From Clostridium sp. D33t1_170424_F3 (lineage in GTDB: Bacteria; Bacillota; Clostridia; Oscillospirales; Acutalibacteraceae), in contig NZ_JADPEG010000007.1 in the NCBI RefSeq assembly GCF_015667585.1, forward strand, positions 62,001 to 126,000: a stretch of DNA of 64,000 nucleotides, in the 5' to 3' direction. Both the position numbers and the translations under genes were made by a program. Shown piece after piece: positions 35,108 through 44,005 of this stretch. Below the pieces are notes generated by a model that saw only the letters and a list, made by a program, of their open reading frames with translations, did no database searches and was not told where the DNA came from. The number at the start of each line of letters is the position of its first letter. Position 1 is the stretch's first letter.

Positions 35108-36412
35108 CTATTCCGCCGCCGGTTCCACGGGAAATTCATCACACAAGCAGGAGCGCTCGCCTGTGTGGGTGATTACATAAATACCACACGGCGCGCTTCC
35201 CTTGCGGTTCTGGCAGCGCGGACATTTGATCGTCAGCCCCGCGCCCTGCGGAAGCTCATAGCAGCAGGCCAGACGGTTGCAGGAGCAGCCGCTGGACTGG
35301 TACCAGCCGCAGGCCGTACAGTTGGTGCAGTGCTTGACCGCCGGCAGGTCGATGTATTCCTCTGCGATCTTGCCGCCTTTCTGATATTCGCCGTTGCTGA
35401 TCAGAATATGGGACGCCGATAGCTCCGACAGCAGGTGGCTCCAGTGGCTGGCCGTCCCGTGGTGCGGCGCCTTTATAATGTAATAATCGCTGTACAGGCG
35501 GTCCGCCACCGCGTCCAGGCTCTCCGGCGTGGCGTCGCCGGTCATCAGGATGTCGTCCAGGCTGGCCTCGCTGGTGCGGCGGTTGTGGAAAATGATCCCC
35601 GCGGCGTTTAGTTCGTCCGAATAGGCCGTGCGCGTGACGGCGTCCGTGAGAATCTGCACCACGTCCGGCGCGGAGGGAAGCAGCATCAGCTCCGGGATCA
35701 TCGCGTCCACATCGTCCAGGATTTCATCCAGACGGGCGATGCGTTCCGGCGCCAGCGGCGCGGTTTTGCAGCATTCCGCATACGCTTTGCAAAAGACCTC
35801 CTTCTTCTCCAGAAAACGCCCCGCGACCTCCGGCAGGAAAGGGGACGAAAGGCAGACGTCCAGATTTTCCACGATGGAGGAGAACAGACTGCTGAAGGGA
35901 TAGCCGGACGCATCCGGCCAGACGACGTCGTAGGTTACGCCGTCAAAGGCAAAATCACTCCCGGCCGCCAGAGGATAAACCCGCTCCGCTCCCGCCAGCT
36001 TTGCAACGCGGCTGAAAATGCGCAGCGCGCTGATGTTGACCAGCGCGTAGTCGCTGTGGCGCGGCAGGAATGCATAGACAAACAGGGCAAATTCCAGCAG
36101 CAGGGCCCTCCCCCGCGCGTCCGCCGGAGAAACCGGCAGGAAGATGCGGTCAAAATATCCGCCGCGCCTGGCGAGTATCTGGTACAGGCCGCACAGGTGG
36201 TCCCGGTGGTAATGCGTAAGCAGGAACTCCTTTCCGGTGCATCCGGCGTACCGCTCCAGCAGCACCGGGTCCACGTAGGAGGTAAAGCTGACGTCCCCCT
36301 CACGGATTTTCTGGTTGATGCTGCCGCAGTCCACCATCAATATATCGTGATGCGCGCCGCCCAGGACGATGCACTCCCCGTACTCCACATTATGTAACTC
36401 CAGCCACTGCAA
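35108..36412 (-). CDS. Metallo-beta-lactamase-fold hydrolase with cysteine-rich tail
   Basis: This ~434-residue protein has the metal motif LLTHYHRDHLCG (His67, His69, Asp71, His72), an early VDCG strand, MTGDAT (third-ligand Asp) and APHHGTASHW, the pattern of ComEC-like MBL hydrolases. The last ~70 residues contain 12 cysteines (KHCTNCTACGW, CSCNRLACCYE, KCPRCQN, CLCDEF), probably zinc-binding. I suggest the TTG at 36412 as start, with GGGGGGA six bases upstream; the longer open frame overlaps the MORN gene and is not plausible protein. It follows the MORN gene by 17 bp, so the pair is likely co-translated. No signal peptide, so cytoplasmic. Substrate unknown. Confidence 0.75.
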   Translation of the reverse strand: MQWLELHNVEYGECIVLGGAHHDILMVDCGSINQKIREGDVSFTSYVDPVLLERYAGCTGKEFLLTHYHRDHLCGLYQILARRGGYFDRIFLPVSPADARGRALLLEFALFVYAFLPRHSDYALVNISALRIFSRVAKLAGAERVYPLAAGSDFAFDGVTYDVVWPDASGYPFSSLFSSIVENLDVCLSSPFLPEVAGRFLEKKEVFCKAYAECCKTAPLAPERIARLDEILDDVDAMIPELMLLPSAPDVVQILTDAVTRTAYSDELNAAGIIFHNRRTSEASLDDILMTGDATPESLDAVADRLYSDYYIIKAPHHGTASHWSHLLSELSASHILISNGEYQKGGKIAEEYIDLPAVKHCTNCTACGWYQSSGCSCNRLACCYELPQGAGLTIKCPRCQNRKGSAPCGIYVITHTGERSCLCDEFPVEPAAE

Positions 36413-36429
36413 GCCCGATCCCCCCGCTT

Positions 36430-38148
36430 CTATAAAAGTTCTTCCAACCCCTGCGCTTTTCCGTCCACAAACCGGCCGGACAGCACGGTTCCATTTGCCA
36501 GCGTCAGCGTCCCCTGCCCATGATACCGGTCTTCCTTCCATTCGCCCGCGTAGCGGACCGCGCCGTCCCGGTACTCCGTGCCGTAGCCGTTGCGCTTCCC
36601 GTCCTTCCATTCGCCGGTATAGATCAGGTTGCCCTCCGCGTCAAAGGCGGTGCCGCTGCCCGTCGGCACGTTGTCCTTCCATTTTCCCACAAAGACGGAA
36701 CCGTCGCGGGAACTGAAGGAGATCCCCTGCCCGTGGCGGAGGTTTTCTTTCCAGTCCCCGACGTAACAGATTTTACCCGATTTATAATAATAGGTTCCAA
36801 AGCCGTCTCTCTGATCCGCGCGGTAGCCGCCCTCATAGGCCGTATGCCCGTTCTGCATTTCCGTGCGGCCCTGCCCCTCGCGCAGGCCGTTGAGCAGCTC
36901 GCCAAAATACGCGTAGCTTTCCTCCGCGCTGATAATGATCTGTTTGACCGCCGGGGCCGGCGTCTCCGGCACTCTCCAGCCGGGGTCCTCTCCCTGCGCT
37001 GCGGACTTCTGTTCCAGCTCCGGCGCATGCACCACCACCCCGTGGCGGTTCTTGGACGCCACGGAATAGCGGCCCGACTGCCCGGGCGCGGCTTCGCGCA
37101 CGACCGGCTGCGGCGGTTCCTTCGGCTCCTCCCGCACGGGGGGACTCTGCTGCGCCTTCAGCTCCTCCTGCACCAGCTTTAAAAGCTGGGACAAGCCGGA
37201 ATTCAGCGCCGGGAGCGGCAGCTCCTGCTCCAATATCGTATGGGGAAGCTCCCCCGTCTCCTTTTCGCCCGGGTCGATGCTGAGCAGCTCATGGTCCGCC
37301 GCATAGTCCTGCGACGGGACCGCTTTTTCCTCCGGCGTAAACGATTCGTCCACCGCAAACGCTTCCATCGTCAGCACCGCTTCCTCCGGCTCCGGATCCA
37401 CTGCGGGCGGCACCGAAACCTTTTCCTGTTCCTGCTCTGATGCGTTTTGGTTCTCTATATATGTAAAGGACGCAAACGGGACCGCTTCCTCCAAGTTCTC
37501 CGTCCGCAGAGTGATGTCCTCCGGCAACGTTTCCGCTGCGCCCTTCATGATCGTTTCGCGGAGCCGCGCCTCCTCCGGCGTGCAGTAGCAAAAATCTCCC
37601 GCGGAGGTCTCCGCGTAAATCTGCGGCTCGCCCAGCCGGGCGTCCGCCAGGCTCTGCTCCACACTCCCGCGCCGCATCGGACTGGCCTGCAGGAGGGTTC
37701 GCTTGTATTTGCGCATATCCGCGTCCCATTCCAGCAGCACAATTCCGTCCCCATCCTCTCGCGGGCTGAGGACCGTCGTCGGCGTGTTTTCCATGCCCTC
37801 CGCGTAGTAAGCGGTACTCACCCACCGGTGATCCCTGGAAAAGCGCATCTTGCTGACCAGGCCGCCGCGCCGGTTCCAGCTGGCGACATAATAGCCGTTT
37901 CCGTCGGTAAACGCTTTTTGCAGGAACTGTTTTTCGCATTTTTTGCTCCATGCAAATCCGTTTTTGCTGATCCTGCAGACGCTGCTGATCTTTTCCCCGG
38001 ATGCGACGCTGTTTTCCTTGCGGGATACATGCCCGCCAGATGTAAAATATTCCCGGCGCGCCGCGCTCAGCAGAGAATTCCCCGCCGAAGGGCCGTCATA
38101 AGTCCTGTTATATATTTGATAAATACGAATGGTTTCGTCCTTCTGCAT
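36430..38148 (-). CDS. MORN-repeat protein with novel N-terminal domain
   Basis: This 572-residue protein has three parts. Residues 1-~200 form a compact domain I do not recognise (IYQIYNRTYDGPSAGNS at the start, AYYAEGMENTPTTVL in the middle). Residues ~200-410 are an acidic, proline- and glutamate-rich linker. Residues ~411-572 hold seven MORN repeats (for example YVGDWKENLRHGQG, YTGEWKDGKRNGYG, YAGEWKEDRYHGQG). MORN repeats bind lipids or proteins and often act as spacers. GGAAGG lies before the ATG at 38148; the longer frame upstream is non-homologous. No signal peptide or membrane segment is seen. It is first in a two-gene unit with the MBL-fold protein. Confidence 0.8.
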   Translation of the reverse strand: MQKDETIRIYQIYNRTYDGPSAGNSLLSAARREYFTSGGHVSRKENSVASGEKISSVCRISKNGFAWSKKCEKQFLQKAFTDGNGYYVASWNRRGGLVSKMRFSRDHRWVSTAYYAEGMENTPTTVLSPREDGDGIVLLEWDADMRKYKRTLLQASPMRRGSVEQSLADARLGEPQIYAETSAGDFCYCTPEEARLRETIMKGAAETLPEDITLRTENLEEAVPFASFTYIENQNASEQEQEKVSVPPAVDPEPEEAVLTMEAFAVDESFTPEEKAVPSQDYAADHELLSIDPGEKETGELPHTILEQELPLPALNSGLSQLLKLVQEELKAQQSPPVREEPKEPPQPVVREAAPGQSGRYSVASKNRHGVVVHAPELEQKSAAQGEDPGWRVPETPAPAVKQIIISAEESYAYFGELLNGLREGQGRTEMQNGHTAYEGGYRADQRDGFGTYYYKSGKICYVGDWKENLRHGQGISFSSRDGSVFVGKWKDNVPTGSGTAFDAEGNLIYTGEWKDGKRNGYGTEYRDGAVRYAGEWKEDRYHGQGTLTLANGTVLSGRFVDGKAQGLEELL

Positions 38149-38236
38149 GTTCTGTCCTTCCTTGCACAGGGAGCTTTCCCCGCGCCTTGACCACGGCGGC
38201 AAAGGCCGCACAGTTGATAGACTGCTATACAAGATT

Positions 38237-38265
38237 ATTATACACGTTCCCCCTTTTTTTCGCAA
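38237..38265 (-). promoter_or_regulatory. Promoter of the MORN-MBL pair
   Basis: On the minus strand TTGCGA (38260-38265), 17 bp, perfect TATAAT (38237-38242); about 80 nt leader. Confidence 0.6.
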
Positions 38266-38355
38266 GAACTTCTCCCCGCCCGGTTGTATCCGGAACGCCG
38301 CTTCCGATCGCTTTAGAAATCCTATCTATGTATCCTTTGTTTCACCATCCCGTAA

Positions 38356-38399
38356 AAAAGCAGGCTGTCCGGATACAACCGTCCGGACAGCCTGCTTTT
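38356..38399 (-). terminator. Terminator of the small membrane-protein gene
   Basis: An 18-bp stem (AAAGCAGGCTGTCCGGA with its complement) lies just past the stop at 38412 and has T runs on both sides. Confidence 0.85.
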
Positions 38400-38411
38400 G
38401 CCTGCAGCGTG

Positions 38412-38597
38412 TTACGCTTTGAACATGTGCTCCACGTTTTCCAACACGTCGCCCACAGCGTGCATCGCCTTGTTTGCGTCGCGTTTGAGATGCTTGTTGT
38501 TTTTCATCATCTGATTGCCAACGGCAGCCACCGCCACAGCGGCAACCACGCCCGCGCCAATACCCTTGACAAAGCCCATTGTTTCTTTGTACATCAT
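38412..38597 (-). CDS. Small glycine/alanine-rich membrane-associated protein (YtxH-like)
   Basis: This ~61-residue protein (MMYKETMGFVKGIGAGVVAA) has one small-residue-rich hydrophobic segment followed by a basic and amphipathic tail (KHLKRDANKAMHAVGDVLEN), the layout of small YtxH-like proteins in Clostridia. GGAGG lies six bases before the chosen ATG pair at 38597. A second good site (GGAGGG before 38657) would give an 81-residue form starting MRGFSLGTLLER; I prefer the shorter one because its start matches the conserved family N-terminus as I remember it. Function unknown. Confidence 0.6.
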   Translation of the reverse strand: MMYKETMGFVKGIGAGVVAAVAVAAVGNQMMKNNKHLKRDANKAMHAVGDVLENVEHMFKA

Positions 38598-38798
38598 ATA
38601 CGACCTCCACATTCCGTTTATTCTTTCCAACAGAGTACCCAGGGAGAATCCCCGCATTATTTTTCCCTCCTTCTTTTTAATTATTGCTTCCAAGTTTTAT
38701 TGCGGCAAACCGTCAAGGATTGACTGGTTTGTGCTTTTGCAAGCCGGGTGATATAATAGGAAAAACATGTGCAAAATAGAAACGGGGTTAACAAACGT

Positions 38799-39350
38799 AT
38801 GGCAACACTCAATATCGTACTGGTAGAGCCGGAAATTCCGCAGAATACCGGCAATGTGGCCCGCACCTGCGCCGCAACGGGCGCGCGCCTGCATCTGGTC
38901 GGGCCGATGGGCTTTAAAATTGACGATAAAAAATTAAAGCGCGCCGGTCTGGATTACTGGCATCTTCTGGACATTTCCTACTACGATAGTTTGTCCGATT
39001 TTTTCAATCGCAACAGCGGCAATTTCTTCTACTTCACCACCAAGGCGAGACAGATTCACTCGGAGGTTTCGTATCCGGATAACTGCTATCTCATTTTTGG
39101 CAAAGAAACAGCGGGACTACCAGAAGAACTCCTGGTGCGGCATCCGGATTCCTGCGTGCGCATTCCCATGCTGAACCACGCGGACGCGCGCAGCCTGAAT
39201 CTCTCCAATTCCGTCGCGGTCGGCGTCTATGAGACGCTGCGCCAATGGAATTATCCGGAACTGCTCTGCAAGGGGAACCTGCATCGCCTCTCCTGGGATG
39301 AACCAGCGGAAAAAGCCCATGGAAGCGGCCTTTCCGGTCAAACGGAATAA
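38799..39350 (+). CDS. trmL: tRNA (cytidine(34)-2'-O)-methyltransferase TrmL
   Basis: This 183-residue SPOUT-class enzyme methylates the 2'-O of the wobble base in certain tRNA-Leu species. The knot motifs NTGNVARTCAATGA (about 16-29), LIFGKETAGLPEELL and the C-terminal VRIPMLNHADARSLNLSNSV block are all present. I start at 38799 (MATLNIVLVEPEIPQ), since the ten codons upstream are not conserved, although the Shine-Dalgarno (GGGG) is weak. It precedes pgk by about 150 bp with a separate promoter between them. Confidence 0.94.
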   Translation: MATLNIVLVEPEIPQNTGNVARTCAATGARLHLVGPMGFKIDDKKLKRAGLDYWHLLDISYYDSLSDFFNRNSGNFFYFTTKARQIHSEVSYPDNCYLIFGKETAGLPEELLVRHPDSCVRIPMLNHADARSLNLSNSVAVGVYETLRQWNYPELLCKGNLHRLSWDEPAEKAHGSGLSGQTE

Positions 39351-39419
39351 AACGCCGCCGTGTGGTTCGGGGGGGACTGTCTAACATTTGACAAAAATGT
39401 GCATTGACGTGCTTCCCTC

Positions 39420-39448
39420 TTGAAAATAACTCCCATTTATTGTATACT
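39420..39448 (+). promoter_or_regulatory. Promoter of the pgk-tpiA-gpmI cluster
   Basis: TTGAAA (39420-39425), 17 bp, TATACT (39443-39448); each hexamer matches 5 of 6. Confidence 0.7.
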
Positions 39449-39500
39449 GGGAACAGTGTTTGAGACTCTGGAAAATTCAAATAAAGGAGCGCAAAAGAGT

Positions 39501-40697
39501 ATGAATTACCTCAACAAAAAAACTGTAGAGGACATTGACGTATCCGGAAAAAAGGTTCTTGTCCGTTGTGACTTTAACGTGCCGTTTGACGCGGAGGGCA
39601 ATATCACCGACCCGAAGCGCATCAACGAAGCACTCAAAACCATTAAATATCTGATCGACCACAAGGCGAAGGTGATCCTTTGCTCCCACCTGGGCCGTCC
39701 GAAGGGCGAGTTCAACATGAAGTATTCCCTGGCTCCGGTCGCCGCCTATCTTTCCCAGGCGCTCGGCCAGGAAGTCAAGATGGCGAAGGACGTCGTCGGT
39801 GAAAGCGCGAAGAGCATCGCCGCTTCCCTGCAGGACGGCGAAGTCGAACTGATCGAGAACGTCCGCTTCCATAAAGAAGAGGAAAAGAACGATCCGGCGT
39901 TCGCAAAAGAGCTGGCTTCCCTCGCGGAAATCTATGTCAACGACGCGTTCGGCACCGCGCACAGAGCGCATGCCTCCACCGCCGGCGTTGCGGATTATCT
40001 CCCGGCTGTTTGCGGCTACCTGATCCAGAAGGAAATCTCCATCATGGGCGGCGCTCTGGCCGACCCGAAGCGTCCGTTCGTTGCGATCCTGGGCGGCGCG
40101 AAGGTTTCCGATAAGATCGGCGTCATCACCAACCTGCTCGACAAGGTTGACACGCTCATCATCGGCGGTGGCATGGCATACACCTTCATGAACGCGCTGG
40201 GCTATTCCATCGGCACCTCCATCTGCGAGAGCGACAAAGTAGAGATGGCGAAGGATATGATGGCCAAAGCAAAGGACAAGGGCGTCAAGTTCCTGATCCC
40301 GGTGGACAACATCGTCGGCCTGGAGTACAAGCCGGACACCGAGCACAAGCTGGTTGAGTCCGATCAGATTCCGGACGGCTGGATGGGCCTTGACATCGGC
40401 CCGAAGACCCGCGACCTCTTCACCGAGGCGGTCAAGGACGCCGGCACCGTTGTCTGGAACGGACCGATGGGCGTTTCCGAGTGGGATAACTTTGCAGCCG
40501 GCACGATCGCCGTTGCAAAGGCGGTCGCCGAGAGCGGCGCCATCTCCATCATCGGCGGCGGCGACTCCGCTGCTGCGGTTGAGAAGCTCGGCTTTGCCGA
40601 CAAGATGACCCACATCTCCACGGGCGGCGGCGCTTCCCTGGAGTTCCTGGAAGGTCTGGAACTGCCGGGCATTGCCTGCCTGAACGAAAAGGAATAA
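39501..40697 (+). CDS. pgk: Phosphoglycerate kinase
   Basis: This 398-residue enzyme makes ATP from 1,3-bisphosphoglycerate. The N-terminal [10 protein letters not shown] substrate motif, HLGRPKG, the hinge region and the C-terminal nucleotide loop ([27 protein letters not shown]) are intact. The ATG at 39501 has GGAG upstream; 27 upstream in-frame codons overlap the promoter and are excluded. It is first of three consecutive glycolytic genes, followed by a partial terminator before tpiA. Confidence 0.97.
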   Translation: MNYLNKKTVEDIDVSGKKVLVRCDFNVPFDAEGNITDPKRINEALKTIKYLIDHKAKVILCSHLGRPKGEFNMKYSLAPVAAYLSQALGQEVKMAKDVVGESAKSIAASLQDGEVELIENVRFHKEEEKNDPAFAKELASLAEIYVNDAFGTAHRAHASTAGVADYLPAVCGYLIQKEISIMGGALADPKRPFVAILGGAKVSDKIGVITNLLDKVDTLIIGGGMAYTFMNALGYSIGTSICESDKVEMAKDMMAKAKDKGVKFLIPVDNIVGLEYKPDTEHKLVESDQIPDGWMGLDIGPKTRDLFTEAVKDAGTVVWNGPMGVSEWDNFAAGTIAVAKAVAESGAISIIGGGDSAAAVEKLGFADKMTHISTGGGASLEFLEGLELPGIACLNEKE

Positions 40698-40704
40698 TCT
40701 GATC

Positions 40705-40785
40705 CGGACCCCGGTCGGGTTTCGGCCGTGGAACCAGGTTCTGGTTCTTTCCGCGCCGGTCCGGCCGCGGGTCCGTTTTTATTTT
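40705..40785 (+). terminator. Terminator-like structure between pgk and tpiA
   Basis: A long GC-rich imperfect stem (CGGACC..CGG paired with CCG..GGGTCCG) ends in TTTTTATTTT. It probably lowers read-through into tpiA rather than ending the operon. Confidence 0.6.
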
Positions 40786-40822
40786 ATATTTTAATATATC
40801 TTTGATAAGGAGCAGACATATC

Positions 40823-41593
40823 ATGAATAAAGCACTGAGAAAAGCCGTCATTGCCGGCAACTGGAAAATGAATAAAACCCCCGCGGAGGCAAAGGAACTG
40901 ATTGAGAGCATCAAGCCCCTGGTCGCCAATGCGGGCTGCGACGTCGTCGTATGCGTCCCCTATGTGGATCTGGCTGCCGCTCTTGAAGCTACCGCCGGCA
41001 GCAACGTCGGCGTCGGCGCGGAAAACTGCCACTGGGAGGCCTCCGGCGCTTATACCGGAGAAATTTCCGCGAATATGCTCACCGCGATGGGCGTAAACTA
41101 TGTCATTATCGGCCACAGCGAACGCCGCACCTATTTTGGCGAGACGGACGTCACGGTCAACAAGCGTGTTCGCGCGGCGTTGGACAACGGCATGACCGTC
41201 ATCCTCTGCGTCGGCGAATATCTGGAGCAGCGTGAACAGGGCATCACTGCCGAGCTGGTCGCCCTCCAGACCAAAATCGCGCTGCAGGGCGTCAGCAAGG
41301 AAGAGCTGGCCCGCGTGATCATCGCCTACGAGCCGGTTTGGGCCATCGGCACCGGCAAAACGGCGACCGCACAGCAGGCAAACGAGGTCTGCGCCATCAT
41401 CCGCGCAACCATCCAAGAGCTGTACGATGCAGCGGCAGCGGATGCAATGACCATCCAATACGGCGGTTCCATGAATGCGGCCAACGCGGCGGAACTGCTG
41501 GCGCAGCCGGATGTGGACGGCGGCCTGATCGGCGGCGCTTCCCTCAAACCCGCGGACTTCGCGGAAATCGTCAAGGCGGCAACAGAGGGATAA
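40823..41593 (+). CDS. tpiA: Triosephosphate isomerase
   Basis: This 256-residue TIM barrel interconverts dihydroxyacetone phosphate and glyceraldehyde-3-phosphate. Asn13/Lys15 in AGNWKMNK, His98 in GHSERR and Glu170 in [11 protein letters not shown] are the active-site residues. AAGGAG lies ten bases before the ATG at 40823. gpmI follows after about 40 bp. Confidence 0.97.
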   Translation: MNKALRKAVIAGNWKMNKTPAEAKELIESIKPLVANAGCDVVVCVPYVDLAAALEATAGSNVGVGAENCHWEASGAYTGEISANMLTAMGVNYVIIGHSERRTYFGETDVTVNKRVRAALDNGMTVILCVGEYLEQREQGITAELVALQTKIALQGVSKEELARVIIAYEPVWAIGTGKTATAQQANEVCAIIRATIQELYDAAAADAMTIQYGGSMNAANAAELLAQPDVDGGLIGGASLKPADFAEIVKAATEG

Positions 41594-41635
41594 TCTTCCC
41601 GGCTGTTTTGAATAAGATTAGGAGATTTTCATACT

Positions 41636-43153
41636 ATGAGTAAAAAACCTTTGATTTTAATGATTCTGGACGGTTTCGGTATTGCCGGCGACTACGGCAA
41701 CGCCATCAAAGCCGCCAGTAAACCGAATCTGGACCGCATCTTCAGCAGCAACCCGATCACACAGATCGGCGCGTCCGGCATGGACGTCGGCCTGCCGGAC
41801 GGCCAGATGGGCAACTCCGAAGTCGGCCACACCAACATCGGCGCGGGCCGCATCGTTTATCAGGAGCTGACCCGCATCACCAAATCCATCAAGGATGGCG
41901 ATTTCTTTGAGAATTCCGCCTTTATTTCCGCGGTGGACAACGCCATCGCCAAGAAGACGGCCCTGCATCTGATCGGCCTGCTTTCCGACGGCGGCGTGCA
42001 CAGCCACAACAGCCATCTGTATGCGCTGGTGGAACTGGCGAAAAATCGCGGCCTGAAAAAGGTCTACGTGCATGCGCTGCTCGATGGACGCGATGTTCCC
42101 CCGTCCTCCGGCAAGGACTTTGTCGCGGAATGCGCGGCGAAGCTCAGGGAGATTGGCGTGGGCGAAATTGCCACGGTGATGGGCCGTTACTACGCGATGG
42201 ACCGCGATAACCGCTGGGAACGCGTGGAAAAAGCGTATGCCGCCATGGTTTACGGCGAAGGCGTCCAGTGCGCCGACCCGGTCAAGGCGGTGGAAGATTC
42301 CTACGCGGCGGGCGTCACCGACGAATTTGTCGTTCCAACCGTATGCGCCAAGGGCGCGGAGATCGGTCCGGACGATTCCGTCATCTTCTTTAATTTTCGC
42401 CCCGACCGTGCGCGTGAGATTACCCGCACCTTTGTGGACCCGGATTTCACCGGCTTCGAGCGCAAGAAGGGCTTCTTCCCGCTCAAGTACGTGTGCATGA
42501 CGCAGTACGATGCGACCATGCCGAACGTCCTGGTCGCCTTTAAACCGCAGTCCCTGAAAAACACCTTTGGCGAATATATCTCCGACAAGGGTCTGACCCA
42601 GCTGCGCATTGCAGAGACGGAAAAGTACGCGCACGTGACGTTCTTCTTCAACGGCGGCGTGGAAAAGCAGTATCCGGGCGAAGACCGCGTACTGGTCAAC
42701 TCCCCAAAGGTTGCAACCTACGACATGCAGCCGGAGATGAGCGCTTACGAAGTCACCGACAAACTGGTGGAACGCATTGAGAGCGGCGCTTACGACGTCA
42801 TTATCCTGAACTTTGCCAACTGCGACATGGTCGGCCATACCGGCGTGTTCGAGGCGGCAAAGGCGGCTGTGGAAGCGGTTGATACCTGCGTGGGCCGCGT
42901 TGTAGACGCGATCCGGAAGCAGGAGGGCGTCGCACTGATCACCGCCGACCACGGCAACGCGGATAAGATGTACGAGGAAGACGGTTCTCCGTTCACCGCG
43001 CACACCACCAATCCAGTTCCGTTCTGCGTTGTGGGGTATCCCTGCAAGCTGCGCGAAAGCGGCAGACTGGCGGATATCGCGCCGACCATGCTGAAAATTC
43101 TGGGCCTGCCCCAGCCGGCCGAAATGGACGGCCGTTCCATTATTGTGGATTAA
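41636..43153 (+). CDS. gpmI: 2,3-bisphosphoglycerate-independent phosphoglycerate mutase
   Basis: This 505-residue manganese-dependent mutase converts 3- to 2-phosphoglycerate. It has the metal Asp12 in LDGFG, the phosphorylated Ser61 in [14 protein letters not shown], and the late metal motifs NCDMVGHTG and [15 protein letters not shown] precedes the ATG. The last gene of the cluster; enolase is not in the window. Confidence 0.97.
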   Translation: MSKKPLILMILDGFGIAGDYGNAIKAASKPNLDRIFSSNPITQIGASGMDVGLPDGQMGNSEVGHTNIGAGRIVYQELTRITKSIKDGDFFENSAFISAVDNAIAKKTALHLIGLLSDGGVHSHNSHLYALVELAKNRGLKKVYVHALLDGRDVPPSSGKDFVAECAAKLREIGVGEIATVMGRYYAMDRDNRWERVEKAYAAMVYGEGVQCADPVKAVEDSYAAGVTDEFVVPTVCAKGAEIGPDDSVIFFNFRPDRAREITRTFVDPDFTGFERKKGFFPLKYVCMTQYDATMPNVLVAFKPQSLKNTFGEYISDKGLTQLRIAETEKYAHVTFFFNGGVEKQYPGEDRVLVNSPKVATYDMQPEMSAYEVTDKLVERIESGAYDVIILNFANCDMVGHTGVFEAAKAAVEAVDTCVGRVVDAIRKQEGVALITADHGNADKMYEEDGSPFTAHTTNPVPFCVVGYPCKLRESGRLADIAPTMLKILGLPQPAEMDGRSIIVD

Positions 43154-43253
43154 ATTTTTCCCTGCGTATAAGGGGGCGGTTGGAAACAGGCTTCCGTCCC
43201 GTTTCAGCGGACTTTGTCCGCCATATTTTAGATGCAAATCTGTCCTCCAAACA

Positions 43254-43293
43254 GCAAAAGGACGGTTTCCCGGATGGGAAACCGTCCTTTTGC
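43254..43293. terminator. Bidirectional terminator gpmI / superoxide reductase
   Basis: GCAAAAGGACGGTTTCCC pairs perfectly with its complement around GGAT between the two convergent genes. Confidence 0.9.
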
Positions 43294-43330
43294 CGTGCAT
43301 GCATATTTTTAATATGCGGACATACTATGA

Positions 43331-43717
43331 TTATTGGATTTCTGTTTTCCAAAGGCCGTGCAGGTTACAGTACGCATAGACGGCAATCGGCTCGTCGTCC
43401 TGCAATGCAAAGGTAACCACCGGATGTTCGCCCGGCTTGATCGCTTTTCTCTGGCCGCCGTGTGCGGTCTCCAGATATATCCAGGCGATGAAATGCTCTT
43501 CCGTGGACGGATGTTCCACGCTGCCAACGCTGACATTCACCAGATTGTCGACGACCTCTACCACCGGCAGATGCTTCTCCGTCGCGCCTTCAGATGTATT
43601 GGGAACCAACTCATGCATTTTTTCCCCGCAGCAGACCATCGGGACGCCCCCGTTATTGATTAAGCCCACGATATTGCCGCAGTGTTTGCAGATGTAAAAC
43701 TTTACTCTCTGATCCAT
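43331..43717 (-). CDS. dfx: Desulfoferrodoxin (superoxide reductase)
   Basis: This 128-residue non-haem iron protein reduces superoxide to peroxide in anaerobes. The N-terminal rubredoxin-like site (Cys10, Cys13, Cys29, Cys30) and the catalytic centre ligands (EKH, VEHPSTEEHFIAWI histidines and CNLHGLW at the end) are all present, making it a two-iron-centre type. GGAGG lies eight bases before the ATG. It is monocistronic. No rubredoxin gene is adjacent. Confidence 0.96.
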   Translation of the reverse strand: MDQRVKFYICKHCGNIVGLINNGGVPMVCCGEKMHELVPNTSEGATEKHLPVVEVVDNLVNVSVGSVEHPSTEEHFIAWIYLETAHGGQRKAIKPGEHPVVTFALQDDEPIAVYAYCNLHGLWKTEIQ

Positions 43718-43915
43718 CTCTTTGACCTCCGTTCATTACGCACGGCAAATTGCCATGCAAATTTTTTGCAGGACGTATCTTCCTGTTATTTTATTATACC
43801 CTAACCATAGGACAAAAAACAGATGCCAATCCAGCGAATTCCCAAAATATTCCGTTTTATCAAAAGTTCAGTCCCACAGCAACCTTACGATTGTGTGACA
43901 TTTCCATCCCCTCGA

Positions 43916-43944
43916 TTGCAACACTTGGGAAAAGATGTTAAAAT
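43916..43944 (+). promoter_or_regulatory. Promoter of the second oligopeptide-binding protein gene
   Basis: TTGCAA (43916-43921), 17 bp, TAAAAT (43939-43944). Confidence 0.65.
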
Positions 43945-44005
43945 ATAAGCACTTTGATCGAAATATGCTATATTTGACTTTAATGATAGATAAGGAGTTG
44001 ACCGG

